Below are positions 1-8,943 of a DNA stretch of 64,000 nucleotides, in pieces; position 1 is the stretch's first letter; every line of letters begins with the position of its first letter. The stretch covers positions 3,162,001 to 3,226,000 of the forward strand of contig WLWP01000001.1 in the NCBI GenBank assembly GCA_012103505.1, in the 5' to 3' direction. Position numbers and translations under genes: made by a program. The notes below the pieces were generated by a model, which saw only the letters and a program-made list of their open reading frames with translations, was not told where the DNA came from and ran no database searches. This DNA comes from Pseudomonadales bacterium (GTDB taxonomy: Bacteria > Pseudomonadota > Gammaproteobacteria > Pseudomonadales > Azotimanducaceae).

Positions 1-2
1 GC

Positions 3-512
3 GCGCACGAGCTCGTTGATGCTGTAGATCTGAAAAAAGTCACAGAGCACGACGAGATCGAAATCGCTAAAGTCGCGACGGTCGGCTCAGCACTACAAGA
101 CCTAGAACAGGGTCAAGATGTCGGTCACGTCGAAGGCGTTGACGAAGTCGTGCCCGAGATGGATGAAAGCATGCTACGACGGGCAGGGCTTATCGAAGCA
201 CTTAGTGAAGCTGGATTCGCTGACCGCATCAGCCGCGTACTAAGCGTTCATGGCGATGCAATGGACCTGCGACCCCTGGACCTCATTCCGCACAGCGAAG
301 GACTCCCTGAATACGATCTATGTGTTGCCCCTGAGCAAGTTTCGTTGTCCGGACACTTCGGTCTTTTCGTCTCTCGTTCTGGAGTTTTCGCTGCGAGCAT
401 TGCCGACCCACCCAGCAAACACCATTGGCGCATAGCCAAAAGTCGCCCGTATGACAACAATCAGGAACTCATGGAGAACCTGGCCGTATTCGGGCAATCC
501 GGCTTCGAATAG
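3..512 (+). CDS. Unrecognised protein, 5' end outside the window
   Basis: The frame is open from base 3 to the TAG at 510-512, so this is the C-terminal part (about 169 residues) of a longer gene. The first ATG in frame, at 150, is internal: the frame upstream codes an acidic segment of similar composition with no stop. The visible part has an acidic, Glu/Asp/Val-rich N-terminal stretch (about residues 1-55), then a more ordinary globular-looking segment with PLDLIP, YDLCVAPEQV and HFGLFVSRSG strands. There is no membrane helix or signal in the visible part. I do not recognise a family. It is followed after 124 bp by a transglutaminase-like gene on the same strand; no functional link can be shown. 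Confidence 0.6.
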   Translation, partial: AHELVDAVDLKKVTEHDEIEIAKVATVGSALQDLEQGQDVGHVEGVDEVVPEMDESMLRRAGLIEALSEAGFADRISRVLSVHGDAMDLRPLDLIPHSEGLPEYDLCVAPEQVSLSGHFGLFVSRSGVFAASIADPPSKHHWRIAKSRPYDNNQELMENLAVFGQSGFE

Positions 513-636
513 AGGCGTCTTTCAATCTCGAATAGCTCAATCCACCTGTTAAGATGCTTGGCTTACGGAAGCAGTAGCAGGTTGGAAGATCGTTCGCTCA
601 CAAATCAATCGCGTCCTAGTCCTGGCCGTCGGCCTC

Positions 637-1959
637 GTGCTCATTACGGGTCTCTGGTTTTGGAATGACCAAAAGTCATCAGTCTATCAACGCATAGCGG
701 CAGGTATGGCAGGTGAAAACTGGTTCCGCATAGAACTAGAAAATCGCCATGTCGGCTATATGTACAATCAAACGAAGCAGGGACGAGATGGCAGCTGGAC
801 GTTCAGTTCTACCACACACTTTTTGTTGCAAAACAATTCTCCAAACACAATCAACAAGAAGCTCACGTTTGGCGCCTTTCCCCCTTACCCTCTAGAACAA
901 GTCTTCTTTCAAGGCGCCAGCGGCGACACAACCGAAGTTAACCCGACTGAGAACGGCTATATCGCAACCGTGCGAAGAGGTACTCAGGTCAGTGAAGTCC
1001 CGCTTGATTGGTCCTTTACAATGGCCGACTTTCTAGCCTTTGAAGCGTGGCTAAGCGACGACCAACCAATTGCGGCGGCGAGCTTCTCTGTGCGCGACCC
1101 AGACTTCGAAAAACTACGAATCGCACAAAGGAGCTATCGCGTTCTCAACAAGAACGATCAGGGTTATCTGATAGAGACAAATTCAATGCTCGCACCCACC
1201 GTTACCCAACTAGATCAAGATTTTCGCCCCTTAAGTCTCACGATGTCAGGCGTGTTCCAGATCAAGCGGGTACCAGAAGTTGAAGCCGTCGCAATCCAAG
1301 AGATGCAGAGCAAAACCAGTTATCTCTTTCCGGTCGATCAACGACTAAGCGATCACACCCGCATAAACGCGCTCCGTTTGAAGACGCACAATGCGAACAA
1401 CGTCCTGCCAGATGTCCTGGCTTTATCGCGTGGCAGCGCGAGTGCTCCTGCAGATCCAGGTTTACACATCGGTGAAGAACTCAACTACCCTGTTAGCGCG
1501 CGTAGAATACAAGTCTTATTACAACAGGCGGTCGCCAAGTCTGGCGCGGGATCATCAGATCTCGGGTCACTTGCTCACCGCCTCGTCGAACTCGTGCATC
1601 AAAAACTACAATATTCAGAGAACAACCCGGCAGGTGGCGTCTTAGAGGCACTCAGTCGAGGGTTCGGCGAATGTACAGATTTCGCTGATCTGCTCACGAC
1701 CCTTGCGCGTGCCGGTCGCATTCCCGCACGGACCGTTTTTGGCCTGGCCTATAGAGATGGTCCCAAACCTGTATTCATGTATCACGCATGGAACGAGCTG
1801 TACGTCGATGGAAACTGGATCGCTGTAGACCCGACCTGGAATCAAACAGAGATCGATGCGACACATATTCCGCTATCGGATCAACAATCAGCTGCGATGA
1901 TGCTCGCCCACGCCCGGAAACCCATTCGCTTTGAAGTGATCGACGCAAGCTATCTATAA
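637..1959 (+). CDS. Membrane-anchored transglutaminase-like protein
   Basis: About 440 residues, with a short hydrophobic N-terminus and a transglutaminase-like (papain-fold) core near the C-terminus, around residues 310-415. The catalytic triad is visible: Cys in GECTDFA, His in YHAWNE and Asp in VDPTWNQ. Proteins of this group act as peptidases or as unknown enzymes; the substrate is not predictable. The long N-terminal part (about residues 30-290) looks like a mostly beta extracytoplasmic domain. The start is doubtful: GTG at 637 is the first usual start codon, but the frame is open back to 553 and codes further hydrophobic residues (VLVLAVGLVLITGLW), which would make a proper signal anchor. 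The stop codon lies inside the stop overlap with the convergent gene at 1954-2844. Confidence 0.8.
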   Translation: MLITGLWFWNDQKSSVYQRIAAGMAGENWFRIELENRHVGYMYNQTKQGRDGSWTFSSTTHFLLQNNSPNTINKKLTFGAFPPYPLEQVFFQGASGDTTEVNPTENGYIATVRRGTQVSEVPLDWSFTMADFLAFEAWLSDDQPIAAASFSVRDPDFEKLRIAQRSYRVLNKNDQGYLIETNSMLAPTVTQLDQDFRPLSLTMSGVFQIKRVPEVEAVAIQEMQSKTSYLFPVDQRLSDHTRINALRLKTHNANNVLPDVLALSRGSASAPADPGLHIGEELNYPVSARRIQVLLQQAVAKSGAGSSDLGSLAHRLVELVHQKLQYSENNPAGGVLEALSRGFGECTDFADLLTTLARAGRIPARTVFGLAYRDGPKPVFMYHAWNELYVDGNWIAVDPTWNQTEIDATHIPLSDQQSAAMMLAHARKPIRFEVIDASYL

Positions 1960-2844
1960 AATCGGCAACTCATAGATATAAAGAGGGGGATGCGGATCGA
2001 AGTAGTTATGGTCGACTGAAACGTAAACCAAGCCCTCATCGACAGCCACGTCTGACGCCTCAATTGGATCAAGAGCAAACACGCCGTAAACACCAAAATT
2101 CGCGATCGCGCCTAACTCCGCACCAGCTGCGGGTCTCGCGACTACAAGAGAAGCGTAGTTTTCTGTGACCAGGTAAAAATTCTCATCATCACAATCCAAG
2201 CCCGAGAAGAGTAGCGCATCCAGATCATGATCTGGTTTTAAGTAACCACTCAGATCAAGGTCATAGGTCTTACCTAACGAAACCTCGATAATTTGCGCAG
2301 TTTCTAACGATCCCCAAACACCACGACTGTTTTGGCATAATCCCGTCAATTCCTGGGAGGCAACGGACGCCGAAACATCGTCGAGTCTTGTTAACTTGTT
2401 CTCAGTGAGTGACCAATGACCAATCGTATCTAGTTCACCCCCGGCGAGGAAGGATCTGCCATCCCGGACCAAACCCTCGACACTCCCTTGTCGAAACAAC
2501 AATGGTCCGCCAAGTAGGTCAAACTTCTGTAGGAGTTCGCCCGCAGCTGAAATCGAGAACAGTTCACTTTGGTCAGTGCCAAGCCATAGTTCGCCGCTCC
2601 CAATCGACAAGCTTGAAATTTGTTCAATTTCCGCTGGCACCAGCAGACGTCTAAGAGGTTGCAAGGATCTATCGAGTCGAAGTGGACCCTGCTCAGCGTC
2701 GGTCACTAAGTTGTCAGTTGCCTCAAACAGATCGCCAAACACGTCGAAAACAATGAAAACCCCAATGCGCGTATGGGCGAGCATAAAAAGGGCCAAGCCG
2801 ACAACAAGCACGAGAGAAAGATTTCGAGGGGTCACCATTTTCAT
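1954..2844 (-). CDS. Exported or anchored beta-propeller-like protein, function unknown
   Basis: 296 residues. An N-terminal hydrophobic segment (about residues 9-24) should anchor or export it. The rest is a repeating pattern of beta strands with motifs such as GSGELWLGTDQSEL, GGELDTIGHW and FSGLDCDDENFYLV, ending in YIYELPIL. This resembles six-bladed propeller proteins of the SdiA-regulated/phytase-like type, but no catalytic residues stand out. It is the last gene of a probable minus-strand operon with the FMN-binding protein and tesB (gaps of 17 and 34 bp). The stop codon TAG (1954-1956) is directly next to the TAA of the convergent transglutaminase gene, giving a 6-nt overlap. ATG at 2844 or 2838 could be used. 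Confidence 0.6.
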   Translation of the reverse strand: MKMVTPRNLSLVLVVGLALFMLAHTRIGVFIVFDVFGDLFEATDNLVTDAEQGPLRLDRSLQPLRRLLVPAEIEQISSLSIGSGELWLGTDQSELFSISAAGELLQKFDLLGGPLLFRQGSVEGLVRDGRSFLAGGELDTIGHWSLTENKLTRLDDVSASVASQELTGLCQNSRGVWGSLETAQIIEVSLGKTYDLDLSGYLKPDHDLDALLFSGLDCDDENFYLVTENYASLVVARPAAGAELGAIANFGVYGVFALDPIEASDVAVDEGLVYVSVDHNYFDPHPPLYIYELPIL

Positions 2845-2878
2845 AAGTACACAGTCGTAGTTAAGCGAAAATTGGTTC

Positions 2879-3763
2879 TTATTGTTCGTCCGAACGCGTT
2901 GGCCTTACCAATCCTTCTTGCGTCACAGAGGCAATCAATTGTCCAGCCTCGGAAAAAAAGCCTGCATGGACCATGGCCCTTGCACCATGTGCAACAGAGG
3001 TTCGTTTATGGAAGAGCATCCACTCGCCCATGGGAACACGCCGATGTATCCAAAGCGCGTGATCCAAACTTGCCATTTGCAATGCATCGCGCGAAATTTC
3101 CTCTTGATGGGGCAAATTGCCCGTCGAAACCATCCCCATATCTGAGGCGTAGGCGAGCAAACAATGTCGTAACGCAATATCAGTAGTTTCTGTTTCTACA
3201 GGAAAACGTAGCCAAACGGGATTGAACAGTCGAGGTGCCGCCGCTTCCTCGCTACCAAGTTTAAAAACGCTCCGAGTCTCGAAAGGTCGCGTACGTCGGG
3301 CAAAGGGACTTATTCGCGTATTCTCCGCATCGGCCAAAGCCACCTCGACATCGTCTTCTAACTCCACCGGCAAAGGCACATTTGGTACCGGATCAGCGTG
3401 TTCGAACCCAAGCTCTTCTTTTTGGAACGAGACATCCATGTTGAATATGGCTTCACCTGACTGAATCGCCACTACCCGACGCGTACTGAAGCTCTGGCCG
3501 TCACGAATACGCTCTACCTCGTAGAGCACTGGTCTCTCCGCATCACCCGCACGCAAAAAGTAACCGTGCAGAGAATGAAGGTGAACATCGGCAACAGTTT
3601 GATATGCAGCACGCGTGGCCTGAGCCAATACCTGGCCCCCGAACAAACGAAACCCACCGCGAGATTCATTCTGACCAAGATAGAGGTTGAGCTCGATTTG
3701 CTCGAGTTTAAGCAATTCGAGCAGCTTCGCCGCAGCCTGTGCATGACCTTTGGAAACTTCCAT
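2879..3763 (-). CDS. tesB: Acyl-CoA thioesterase II
   Basis: 294 residues, the usual TesB length, with two hotdog domains. It hydrolyses medium- to long-chain acyl-CoA to free fatty acid and CoA in the cytoplasm. The N-terminal hotdog contains the family motif FGGQVLAQA and HSLHGYFLRAGD. The second domain has LLAYASDMGM (catalytic Asp), a Thr in the HKRTSVAHG region and VTQEGLVR (catalytic Gln), matching the Asp-Thr-Gln site known for E. coli TesB. It lies 17 bp after the FMN-binding PPOX gene and is probably cotranscribed with it. The isocitrate lyase and acyl-CoA dehydrogenase elsewhere in the window fit a fatty-acid-using metabolism. Confidence 0.93.
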   Translation of the reverse strand: MEVSKGHAQAAAKLLELLKLEQIELNLYLGQNESRGGFRLFGGQVLAQATRAAYQTVADVHLHSLHGYFLRAGDAERPVLYEVERIRDGQSFSTRRVVAIQSGEAIFNMDVSFQKEELGFEHADPVPNVPLPVELEDDVEVALADAENTRISPFARRTRPFETRSVFKLGSEEAAAPRLFNPVWLRFPVETETTDIALRHCLLAYASDMGMVSTGNLPHQEEISRDALQMASLDHALWIHRRVPMGEWMLFHKRTSVAHGARAMVHAGFFSEAGQLIASVTQEGLVRPTRSDEQ

Positions 3764-3780
3764 TCGAACCGACCTAGGCG

Positions 3781-4416
3781 CTAGAGGTTGTGCTGGTAGT
3801 CAGTTTCGATCATCTCATCAATTTGCTGCGCTGCATCTTTGTCACCACCACGCAGCTCCGCATACATTTCACCAAATGAAACTTTATGCGGATCAGCCCA
3901 ACTTTCATGCTGCCAAATCTTGGAGCGAATAAAAGCTTTGGCACAATGAAAAAAGACCTCTTCAATCTTGATCTTGATTGCGACTGTGGCTGGTTTGTCA
4001 CGTGCTGCAAGCTGTTGCAGAAGATCTGGATCCGCACTCAATGTGGCCACGCCATTTATCCGCAAAGTCTCACCAGTACCCGGAATCATCATCAACACGC
4101 CCACATGGGGGTTTTCGAGTACATTCAAGTGTCCATAAGCCAGCTTGTTGCCAGGACGGTCTGGTATGACGATTTCCTCGTCACTACGGACTAGCACGAA
4201 GCCTGGGGCATCGCCCTTAGGAGAGGCGTCAACTTTCCCATCACTTGAACTTGTCGAGAGAATCAGAAATGGCGACCGAGCGATAAAGTCTCGAGCAAAG
4301 CGATTGAGCTCCGGCAAATTCTTTTCCGCGAGTCCCGGGATTTCATTCCCGATGACCGCTCGCAGCGCCACTGCATCTCTTATCTCATGTACATCCGCCA
4401 TTGCCTTGCTCCACAT
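3781..4416 (-). CDS. Pyridoxamine-phosphate-oxidase-fold FMN protein, DR_2398 type
   Basis: 211 residues. The split-barrel flavin-binding fold is shown by FIARSPFLILSTS, DASPKGDAPGFV, IPDRPGNKLAYG and the late motif EEVFFHCAKAFIRSKIW, which is characteristic of the PPOX-class DR_2398 group. Members are predicted FMN-dependent oxidoreductases; the physiological substrate is unknown. Start at 4416 (ATG) or at the ATG 15 bp inside (MADVHEIRD), which aligns better with a short N-terminus. It is the first gene of the minus-strand run leading to tesB and lies 66 bp from the divergent hydratase-like gene, so a promoter should sit between 4417 and 4482. Confidence 0.85.
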   Translation of the reverse strand: MWSKAMADVHEIRDAVALRAVIGNEIPGLAEKNLPELNRFARDFIARSPFLILSTSSSDGKVDASPKGDAPGFVLVRSDEEIVIPDRPGNKLAYGHLNVLENPHVGVLMMIPGTGETLRINGVATLSADPDLLQQLAARDKPATVAIKIKIEEVFFHCAKAFIRSKIWQHESWADPHKVSFGEMYAELRGGDKDAAQQIDEMIETDYQHNL

Positions 4417-4482
4417 ATATGATTGGCCTGTTAGACAACCAGGCGCTTAGATCGGATACTAAGATGCAATCAACGACCTGTC

Positions 4483-5238
4483 ATGTCGGATTACGCTATG
4501 AGTAAATTTGTACAAGCCTGTTTGGACGCTGCCCAAGCACAGACCCCTTATCCTAGTTTCGTTGAACAGATATCCGACCCAACGGTTGATGCAGCGTATA
4601 CGGAACAGCAGGAATTCGTTAAAGCCCAAAACCGAGATATCACTGGCTATAAAGCGGCACTCACAGCACCCCCTGCGCAACAAGCCATGGGCATCGACAG
4701 CCCGGTTTTCGGCGTTCTTTTTGACGACGGGCGAGCAAGCCCGGGTGCGCAGATCGCGGTACCTGGCGGCGGTGTGTTGGAAACGGAACTTGGCTTCACC
4801 CTCGCGCAAGACATCACCACACCTGTCTCACCAGATTCGGTCCTCGAGAAAATGGACAACTGCAAGATCATGATCGAAGTAGCTCGGCCGAATCTGCCGG
4901 GTAAGCCCAACGGCTTGGATCTCATTGCCACTAATTCCGCCTCGTTTCGATTTATCGAAGGGGGCAGTTTCAATCCACTAGCTACAGAGGTTGATGAGAT
5001 CGAAACCTCCCTCGAATTTTCAGGCGAACGCGTGTTCAACGGTCGTAGCGGCGACGTGATGAGTGGCCAACGAGCAGCCTTAGCGTGGCTAATAAATTCC
5101 CTGCTCACCGTTGGATACGAGTTAACCGCGGGTAACATCCTGATGACAGGTTCGGTTGGAGGTATCGCACCAACTAAACCTGGGGATTATCGCGGCGACT
5201 TCGGCAGCCTCGGCGACATCCCCTTCAGCATCAGTTAG
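4483..5238 (+). CDS. 2-keto-4-pentenoate hydratase / fumarylacetoacetase-fold enzyme
   Basis: 251 residues, typical of the MhpD/DmpH branch (hydratases and 4-oxalocrotonate decarboxylases of aromatic meta-cleavage). Seen motifs are DITGYKAA near residue 52, a VFGVLF strand, the metal-binding ETELGFTLAQDI (Glu residues near 98-100), IEVARPNL, and the C-terminal LTAGNILMTGSVGGI. The divalent-metal-binding Glu residues are present, so it should be active, but no other meta-cleavage gene lies next to it and the substrate is open. ATG at 4483 is used; ATG at 4498 is an alternative. It converges on the glycerol transporter operon with a 10-bp gap and no obvious terminator. Confidence 0.8.
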   Translation: MSDYAMSKFVQACLDAAQAQTPYPSFVEQISDPTVDAAYTEQQEFVKAQNRDITGYKAALTAPPAQQAMGIDSPVFGVLFDDGRASPGAQIAVPGGGVLETELGFTLAQDITTPVSPDSVLEKMDNCKIMIEVARPNLPGKPNGLDLIATNSASFRFIEGGSFNPLATEVDEIETSLEFSGERVFNGRSGDVMSGQRAALAWLINSLLTVGYELTAGNILMTGSVGGIAPTKPGDYRGDFGSLGDIPFSIS

Positions 5239-5248
5239 CGTCTCACGC

Positions 5249-6979
5249 CTACCAGGTTGCGATCAGATCATCGTAAGAGATGGTTTGGCCTTGAGGTTTT
5301 TCATTTGCCAATTTTGGTTTCGGTGCACCGGGCGCTTGTAGCCAAAAATCGGCCTCCTTTTCTTCATTCAACTTTGGACCGCATTCACCCATCACATCAT
5401 GGCGTGCCAAACGCTCTAACACGCGGTCTTGTTGCTCGGCGAGGCTATCCATCGCCACTTGAGGAGAGACTTCACCACTCACGGCATTTGCAACGTTCGC
5501 CCACCAAAGCTGCGCAAGCTTCGGGTAGTCAGGCACATTTGTGCCCGTCGGCGTCCACAGCGTCCGTGCGGGGCTGCGATAGAACTCTACAAGCCCACCA
5601 AGACGCGGGGCCATATCTGTCATGGCTTGGGAGTTCAGGTCAGAGTTGCGAATCGGCGTTAAGCCGACGAGTGTTTTCTTAAGGCTGACCGATTTTGCAG
5701 TGACAAATTGGGCATACAACCATGCCGCCTTTTGTCTTTCTACCGGCGTACTTGATAACAGAGTCCACGATCCTGTGTCTTGATAACCAAGCTTCATTCC
5801 CTCTTCCCAATAAGGCCCATGAGGCGAAGGCGCCATGCGCCACTTCGGGGTGCCATCGTCATTAACGACGGCAAGGTCAGGCTTAATCATGTCTGCCGTA
5901 AAAGTGGTGTACCAAAATATCTGTTGCGCGATATGACCTTGGGCTGGGACTGGACCTGCTTCAGAAAAAGTCATCCCCGATGCCTCTGGGGGAGCAAACC
6001 GCTTCAACCAATCGATGTAACGGGTCAGTGAATAAACCGCGGCTGGACCATTCGCTGCACCTCCGCGAGTCACGGATGATCCTGCGGGACGGCAACCCTC
6101 CACACGGATACCCCACTCATCTACCGGCAGGCCATTGGGAATACCTTTGTCTCCGGCGCCAGCCATCGACAGCCATGCATCCGTAAATCGCCACCCTAGC
6201 GAGGGATCTTTCTTACCGTAATCCATGTGTCCATAGACTTTGACCCCATCGATTTCGTTGACGTGAACGGAGAAGAATTCAGCGATGTCCTCATACGCGG
6301 ACCAATTGACAGGCACGCCTAACGGATAGCCATAAATCGTTGCAAATTGAGCTTGCAGGTCCGGATCACTAAACCAGTCATAGCGGAACCAATAGAGGTT
6401 GGCGAACTGCTGATCCGGCAACTGATAAATCTTGCCGTCTGGTCCTGTGGTAAATGAGATGCCAATAAAGTCATCAAGATCCAGTGTCGGTGAGGTCACC
6501 GCAGCACCATCGCCAGCCATAAAATCACTCAATGGCACTACATAGCCATAGCGAGCATGCGTACCAATCAAATCGCTGTCATTCACATAGGCGTCGTAGA
6601 CGTTTTCCCCAGACTGCATTTGGGTCTGCAGTTTCTCAATGACGTCCCCTTCTTGAATCAAGTCGTGGGTCACCTTTATCCCTGTGATATCAAAGAACGC
6701 CTTCGTCAAAGTCTCACTTTCATACTCATGCGTAGTTAGCGTTTCGGAGACAACATTGATCTCCATACCTCGAAACGGTTTGCTCGCTTGCGTGAACCAG
6801 TTCAGTTCCGCTATCTGTTCACTCCGACCAAGGCTTGAGGGAGTGAATTCTGACTCCACCCAACGGACTGCGTTGGCGGCGTAATCGACCGAATCAATTT
6901 CAGGCTTTGGATCTTCATCCACACCGCCGCAGCCGCTGAGCAGAAAAACCGCGAGTACAAATGCGTTCAAAAGTCTCAT
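5249..6979 (-). CDS. glpV: Glycerol ABC transporter substrate-binding lipoprotein
   Basis: 576 residues from the ATG at 6979. The reading frame extends further upstream, but MRLLNAFVLAVFLLSGCGG is a clean lipoprotein signal with the lipobox Cys, and the upstream extension overlaps the DUF2160 gene in another frame. The size, unusual for a binding protein, matches GlpV of the GlpSTPQV glycerol importer. Visible segments include DITGIKVTHD, LPDQQFANLYWFRYDW and KLGYQDTGSWTLLSST. It should capture glycerol or a similar polyol in the periplasm and deliver it to GlpP/GlpQ. It is the last gene of the operon, 29 bp after the DUF2160 gene. The assignment rests mainly on the complete operon context. 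Confidence 0.88.
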   Translation of the reverse strand: MRLLNAFVLAVFLLSGCGGVDEDPKPEIDSVDYAANAVRWVESEFTPSSLGRSEQIAELNWFTQASKPFRGMEINVVSETLTTHEYESETLTKAFFDITGIKVTHDLIQEGDVIEKLQTQMQSGENVYDAYVNDSDLIGTHARYGYVVPLSDFMAGDGAAVTSPTLDLDDFIGISFTTGPDGKIYQLPDQQFANLYWFRYDWFSDPDLQAQFATIYGYPLGVPVNWSAYEDIAEFFSVHVNEIDGVKVYGHMDYGKKDPSLGWRFTDAWLSMAGAGDKGIPNGLPVDEWGIRVEGCRPAGSSVTRGGAANGPAAVYSLTRYIDWLKRFAPPEASGMTFSEAGPVPAQGHIAQQIFWYTTFTADMIKPDLAVVNDDGTPKWRMAPSPHGPYWEEGMKLGYQDTGSWTLLSSTPVERQKAAWLYAQFVTAKSVSLKKTLVGLTPIRNSDLNSQAMTDMAPRLGGLVEFYRSPARTLWTPTGTNVPDYPKLAQLWWANVANAVSGEVSPQVAMDSLAEQQDRVLERLARHDVMGECGPKLNEEKEADFWLQAPGAPKPKLANEKPQGQTISYDDLIATW

Positions 6980-7008
6980 AGATCTATCATTCCAGTTTGT
7001 TAGGAAAC

Positions 7009-7281
7009 TTAACCCCAGCGCATGAGTATCCATGCCCACGCCGCAGCGAGCAATGACGCAAGCCATATGTATTGTCCGATTAGGCCGAGCCAAAGGAGGT
7101 GGATGAATGCTGCGCTCAACAAAGATATGAAAAAACGATCGCCCCGGGTTGTGTTGATAGGCAAAAATCCTCGGCGAGGTATAGTTGGCGAACGAATCTC
7201 CCATACGGTCATAACGATCAAGCCTATCCCGATGCTACAAAAGAAAGCGATCGTCGGACCTGTCCAAGCCATCCACGCCAT
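7009..7281 (-). CDS. DUF2160 small membrane protein of glycerol transporter
   Basis: 90 residues with two or three membrane helices (about 8-28, 48-66 and 68-86). The family-typical motifs MAWMAWT near the start, MTVWE, RRGFLPI-TTRGDR and the C-terminal MRWG are all visible. DUF2160 proteins are found almost only inside GlpSTPQV-type glycerol ABC operons, between the permease and the binding-protein gene, exactly as here; their role is not established. The ATG overlaps the glpQ stop by one base (TGATG), which indicates translational coupling. It is a useful marker for assigning the whole transporter to glycerol rather than to another sugar. Confidence 0.88.
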   Translation of the reverse strand: MAWMAWTGPTIAFFCSIGIGLIVMTVWEIRSPTIPRRGFLPINTTRGDRFFISLLSAAFIHLLWLGLIGQYIWLASLLAAAWAWILMRWG

Positions 7282-8084
7282 CAGACCCTACCCAACGCAA
7301 ACCCCTTCACGAGGTGTTTTCTAACAAACCAGACAACGAACACGCCAGGTACGACTGTAAGTACGCCAGCAGCAGCAGCCAGCACACCCCAATCAAGTCC
7401 TGATGCGCTAACAGTACGGGTCATCACCACCACCACGGGCTTAGCCGTGCTCCCAGACAGTGTGCGCGCAAGTAAAAGCTCCACCCAGCTGAACATGAAA
7501 CAAAAGAAAAACGCGACACCTATGGCACCACGATTGACTGGAATGAAAATCTTTAAGAAGAACTCTATGAAACTGAAACCATCAAGATGGGCCATCTCGT
7601 CGAGTTCTCGCGGGACGGCGGAAAAGAACCCTTCCAATATCCAAACCGCTAAGGGGACGGTAAAAAGGCAGTGCGCCAACGCAACGGCAAACGGTGTATC
7701 AAAGAGACCAACTGCAGAGTACAACTGAAAAAATGGCAAAAGGAAGACTGCAGGTGGTGCCATTCTGTTCGTAAGAAGCCAAAAGAAAAGCTGGCGATCT
7801 CCTAAGAAACGATAGCGGGAAAAGACATAAGCAGCGGGTATAGCGACCAACAGCGAGATGCCGCTGTTAAGCACGACATAGGTCAAAGAATTGGCAAACG
7901 CGGATCGCCAAACCGCACTTGCACCAATCTCTGCAAAATTAGCGAAGGAGACTGCATCTGGGATGACACTAAAGCCACTCACGATATCCGTGTTCGCCTG
8001 TAGCGAGATCGTGACGAGCCAATAGAGAGGTATGAGCAGATAGATACCATACCCAACTAACAATACGCGACAAGCTCTATCCAT
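7281..8084 (-). CDS. glpQ: Glycerol ABC transporter permease GlpQ
   Basis: 267 residues with six predicted membrane helices. The binding-protein-dependent transport (EAA) motif that contacts the ATPase is seen as EMAHLDGFSFIEFFLKIFIPV-like sequence around residues 165-185. It belongs to the MalG/carbohydrate permease branch and pairs with GlpP to form the channel. The start codon overlaps the glpP end by 8 bp and the stop overlaps the DUF2160 start by one base, so the genes are translated as a unit. The name glpQ here is the ABC permease of GlpSTPQV, not the glycerophosphodiester phosphodiesterase. Confidence 0.87.
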   Translation of the reverse strand: MDRACRVLLVGYGIYLLIPLYWLVTISLQANTDIVSGFSVIPDAVSFANFAEIGASAVWRSAFANSLTYVVLNSGISLLVAIPAAYVFSRYRFLGDRQLFFWLLTNRMAPPAVFLLPFFQLYSAVGLFDTPFAVALAHCLFTVPLAVWILEGFFSAVPRELDEMAHLDGFSFIEFFLKIFIPVNRGAIGVAFFFCFMFSWVELLLARTLSGSTAKPVVVVMTRTVSASGLDWGVLAAAAGVLTVVPGVFVVWFVRKHLVKGFALGRV

Positions 8085-8943
8085 CGTCTTCCCTCATGAC
8101 ACTCGTGTAAAAGAGCCAGCAAAACAAGAGCGTGAACAAAAAGTAGACCACCGAGAATGCGGCTGCAGGGCCAAGGTCAAACTGGCCGACCGCCATCGTC
8201 GCCAAATATTGGCTTAAGAATGTTGTTGTATTGCCCGGTCCACCGCCGGTCAAAACAAACGGCTCTGTGTAGATCATGAAAGAATCCATTAATCGCAACA
8301 GCACAGCGATCACGAGCACTGCTCGCAATCGCGGCAGCTCTACAAATCGAAAGATCTGCCAGGAACTCGCACCATCTATTTCCGCAGCCTGATAAAAAGC
8401 TGGAGGAATCGCACTCAAACCAGCAAAACTCAGCAGAGCAACCAAGGAAGTCCAGTGCCACACATCCATGGCAACAAGCGTGAGCCAAGCATCCACTGGA
8501 TTGGACGTATAGTTGTAGTCGATACCAATGCCGTTTAACGCGACGCCGAGCAAACCAATATCTGAACGTGCAAATAGCTGCCAGATTGTCCCGACAACGT
8601 TCCACGGGATCAGTAGCGGTATGGCAAGCAACACCAAAATCACTCCAGTGTGCCTAGACGTGCGTGGGATACCTCTCGCGACCAAGATCCCTAATGGGAT
8701 CTCGATCATCAAAATGGTGGCAGAGAAGGCAAGCTGCCTAAAAAACGCTTCTTGAAATCGAGGGTCTGTGAGCGTTGCTTCATACCATTCCAAACCGACG
8801 AAGAAACGGCTGTTAAAATCCAGAATGTCTTGCACTGAATAGTTGACCACGGTCATCAATGGAATAACCGCACTAAATGCAACTATCAACAAGACAGGCA
8901 ACACTCCAAGCCAAGCTTTGTCGCGCCGAGGCTTAACGATCAT
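8077..8943 (-). CDS. glpP: Glycerol ABC transporter permease GlpP
   Basis: 288 residues with six predicted membrane helices; an N-terminal helix begins at about residue 12 (LGVLPVLLIVAFSAV). The EAA loop is visible as AAEIDGASSWQIFRFVELP. It is a MalF-type permease without the long MalF insertion and forms a heterodimer with GlpQ. It overlaps glpT by 11 bp upstream and glpQ by 8 bp downstream. Tight overlaps throughout the operon argue for one transcript starting in front of glpS. Confidence 0.87.
   Translation of the reverse strand: MIVKPRRDKAWLGVLPVLLIVAFSAVIPLMTVVNYSVQDILDFNSRFFVGLEWYEATLTDPRFQEAFFRQLAFSATILMIEIPLGILVARGIPRTSRHTGVILVLLAIPLLIPWNVVGTIWQLFARSDIGLLGVALNGIGIDYNYTSNPVDAWLTLVAMDVWHWTSLVALLSFAGLSAIPPAFYQAAEIDGASSWQIFRFVELPRLRAVLVIAVLLRLMDSFMIYTEPFVLTGGGPGNTTTFLSQYLATMAVGQFDLGPAAAFSVVYFLFTLLFCWLFYTSVMREDDG

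Noticed and set aside
6980..7204. N-terminal extension of GlpV to 7204
   Set aside because: It would overlap most of the DUF2160 gene, and the lipoprotein signal beginning at 6979 is a much better start.
7099..7728. 209-codon plus-strand open frame across the glycerol permease and DUF2160 region
   Set aside because: It is antisense to well-supported genes and its translation is low-complexity Thr/Ser/Pro/Lys typical of shadow frames.
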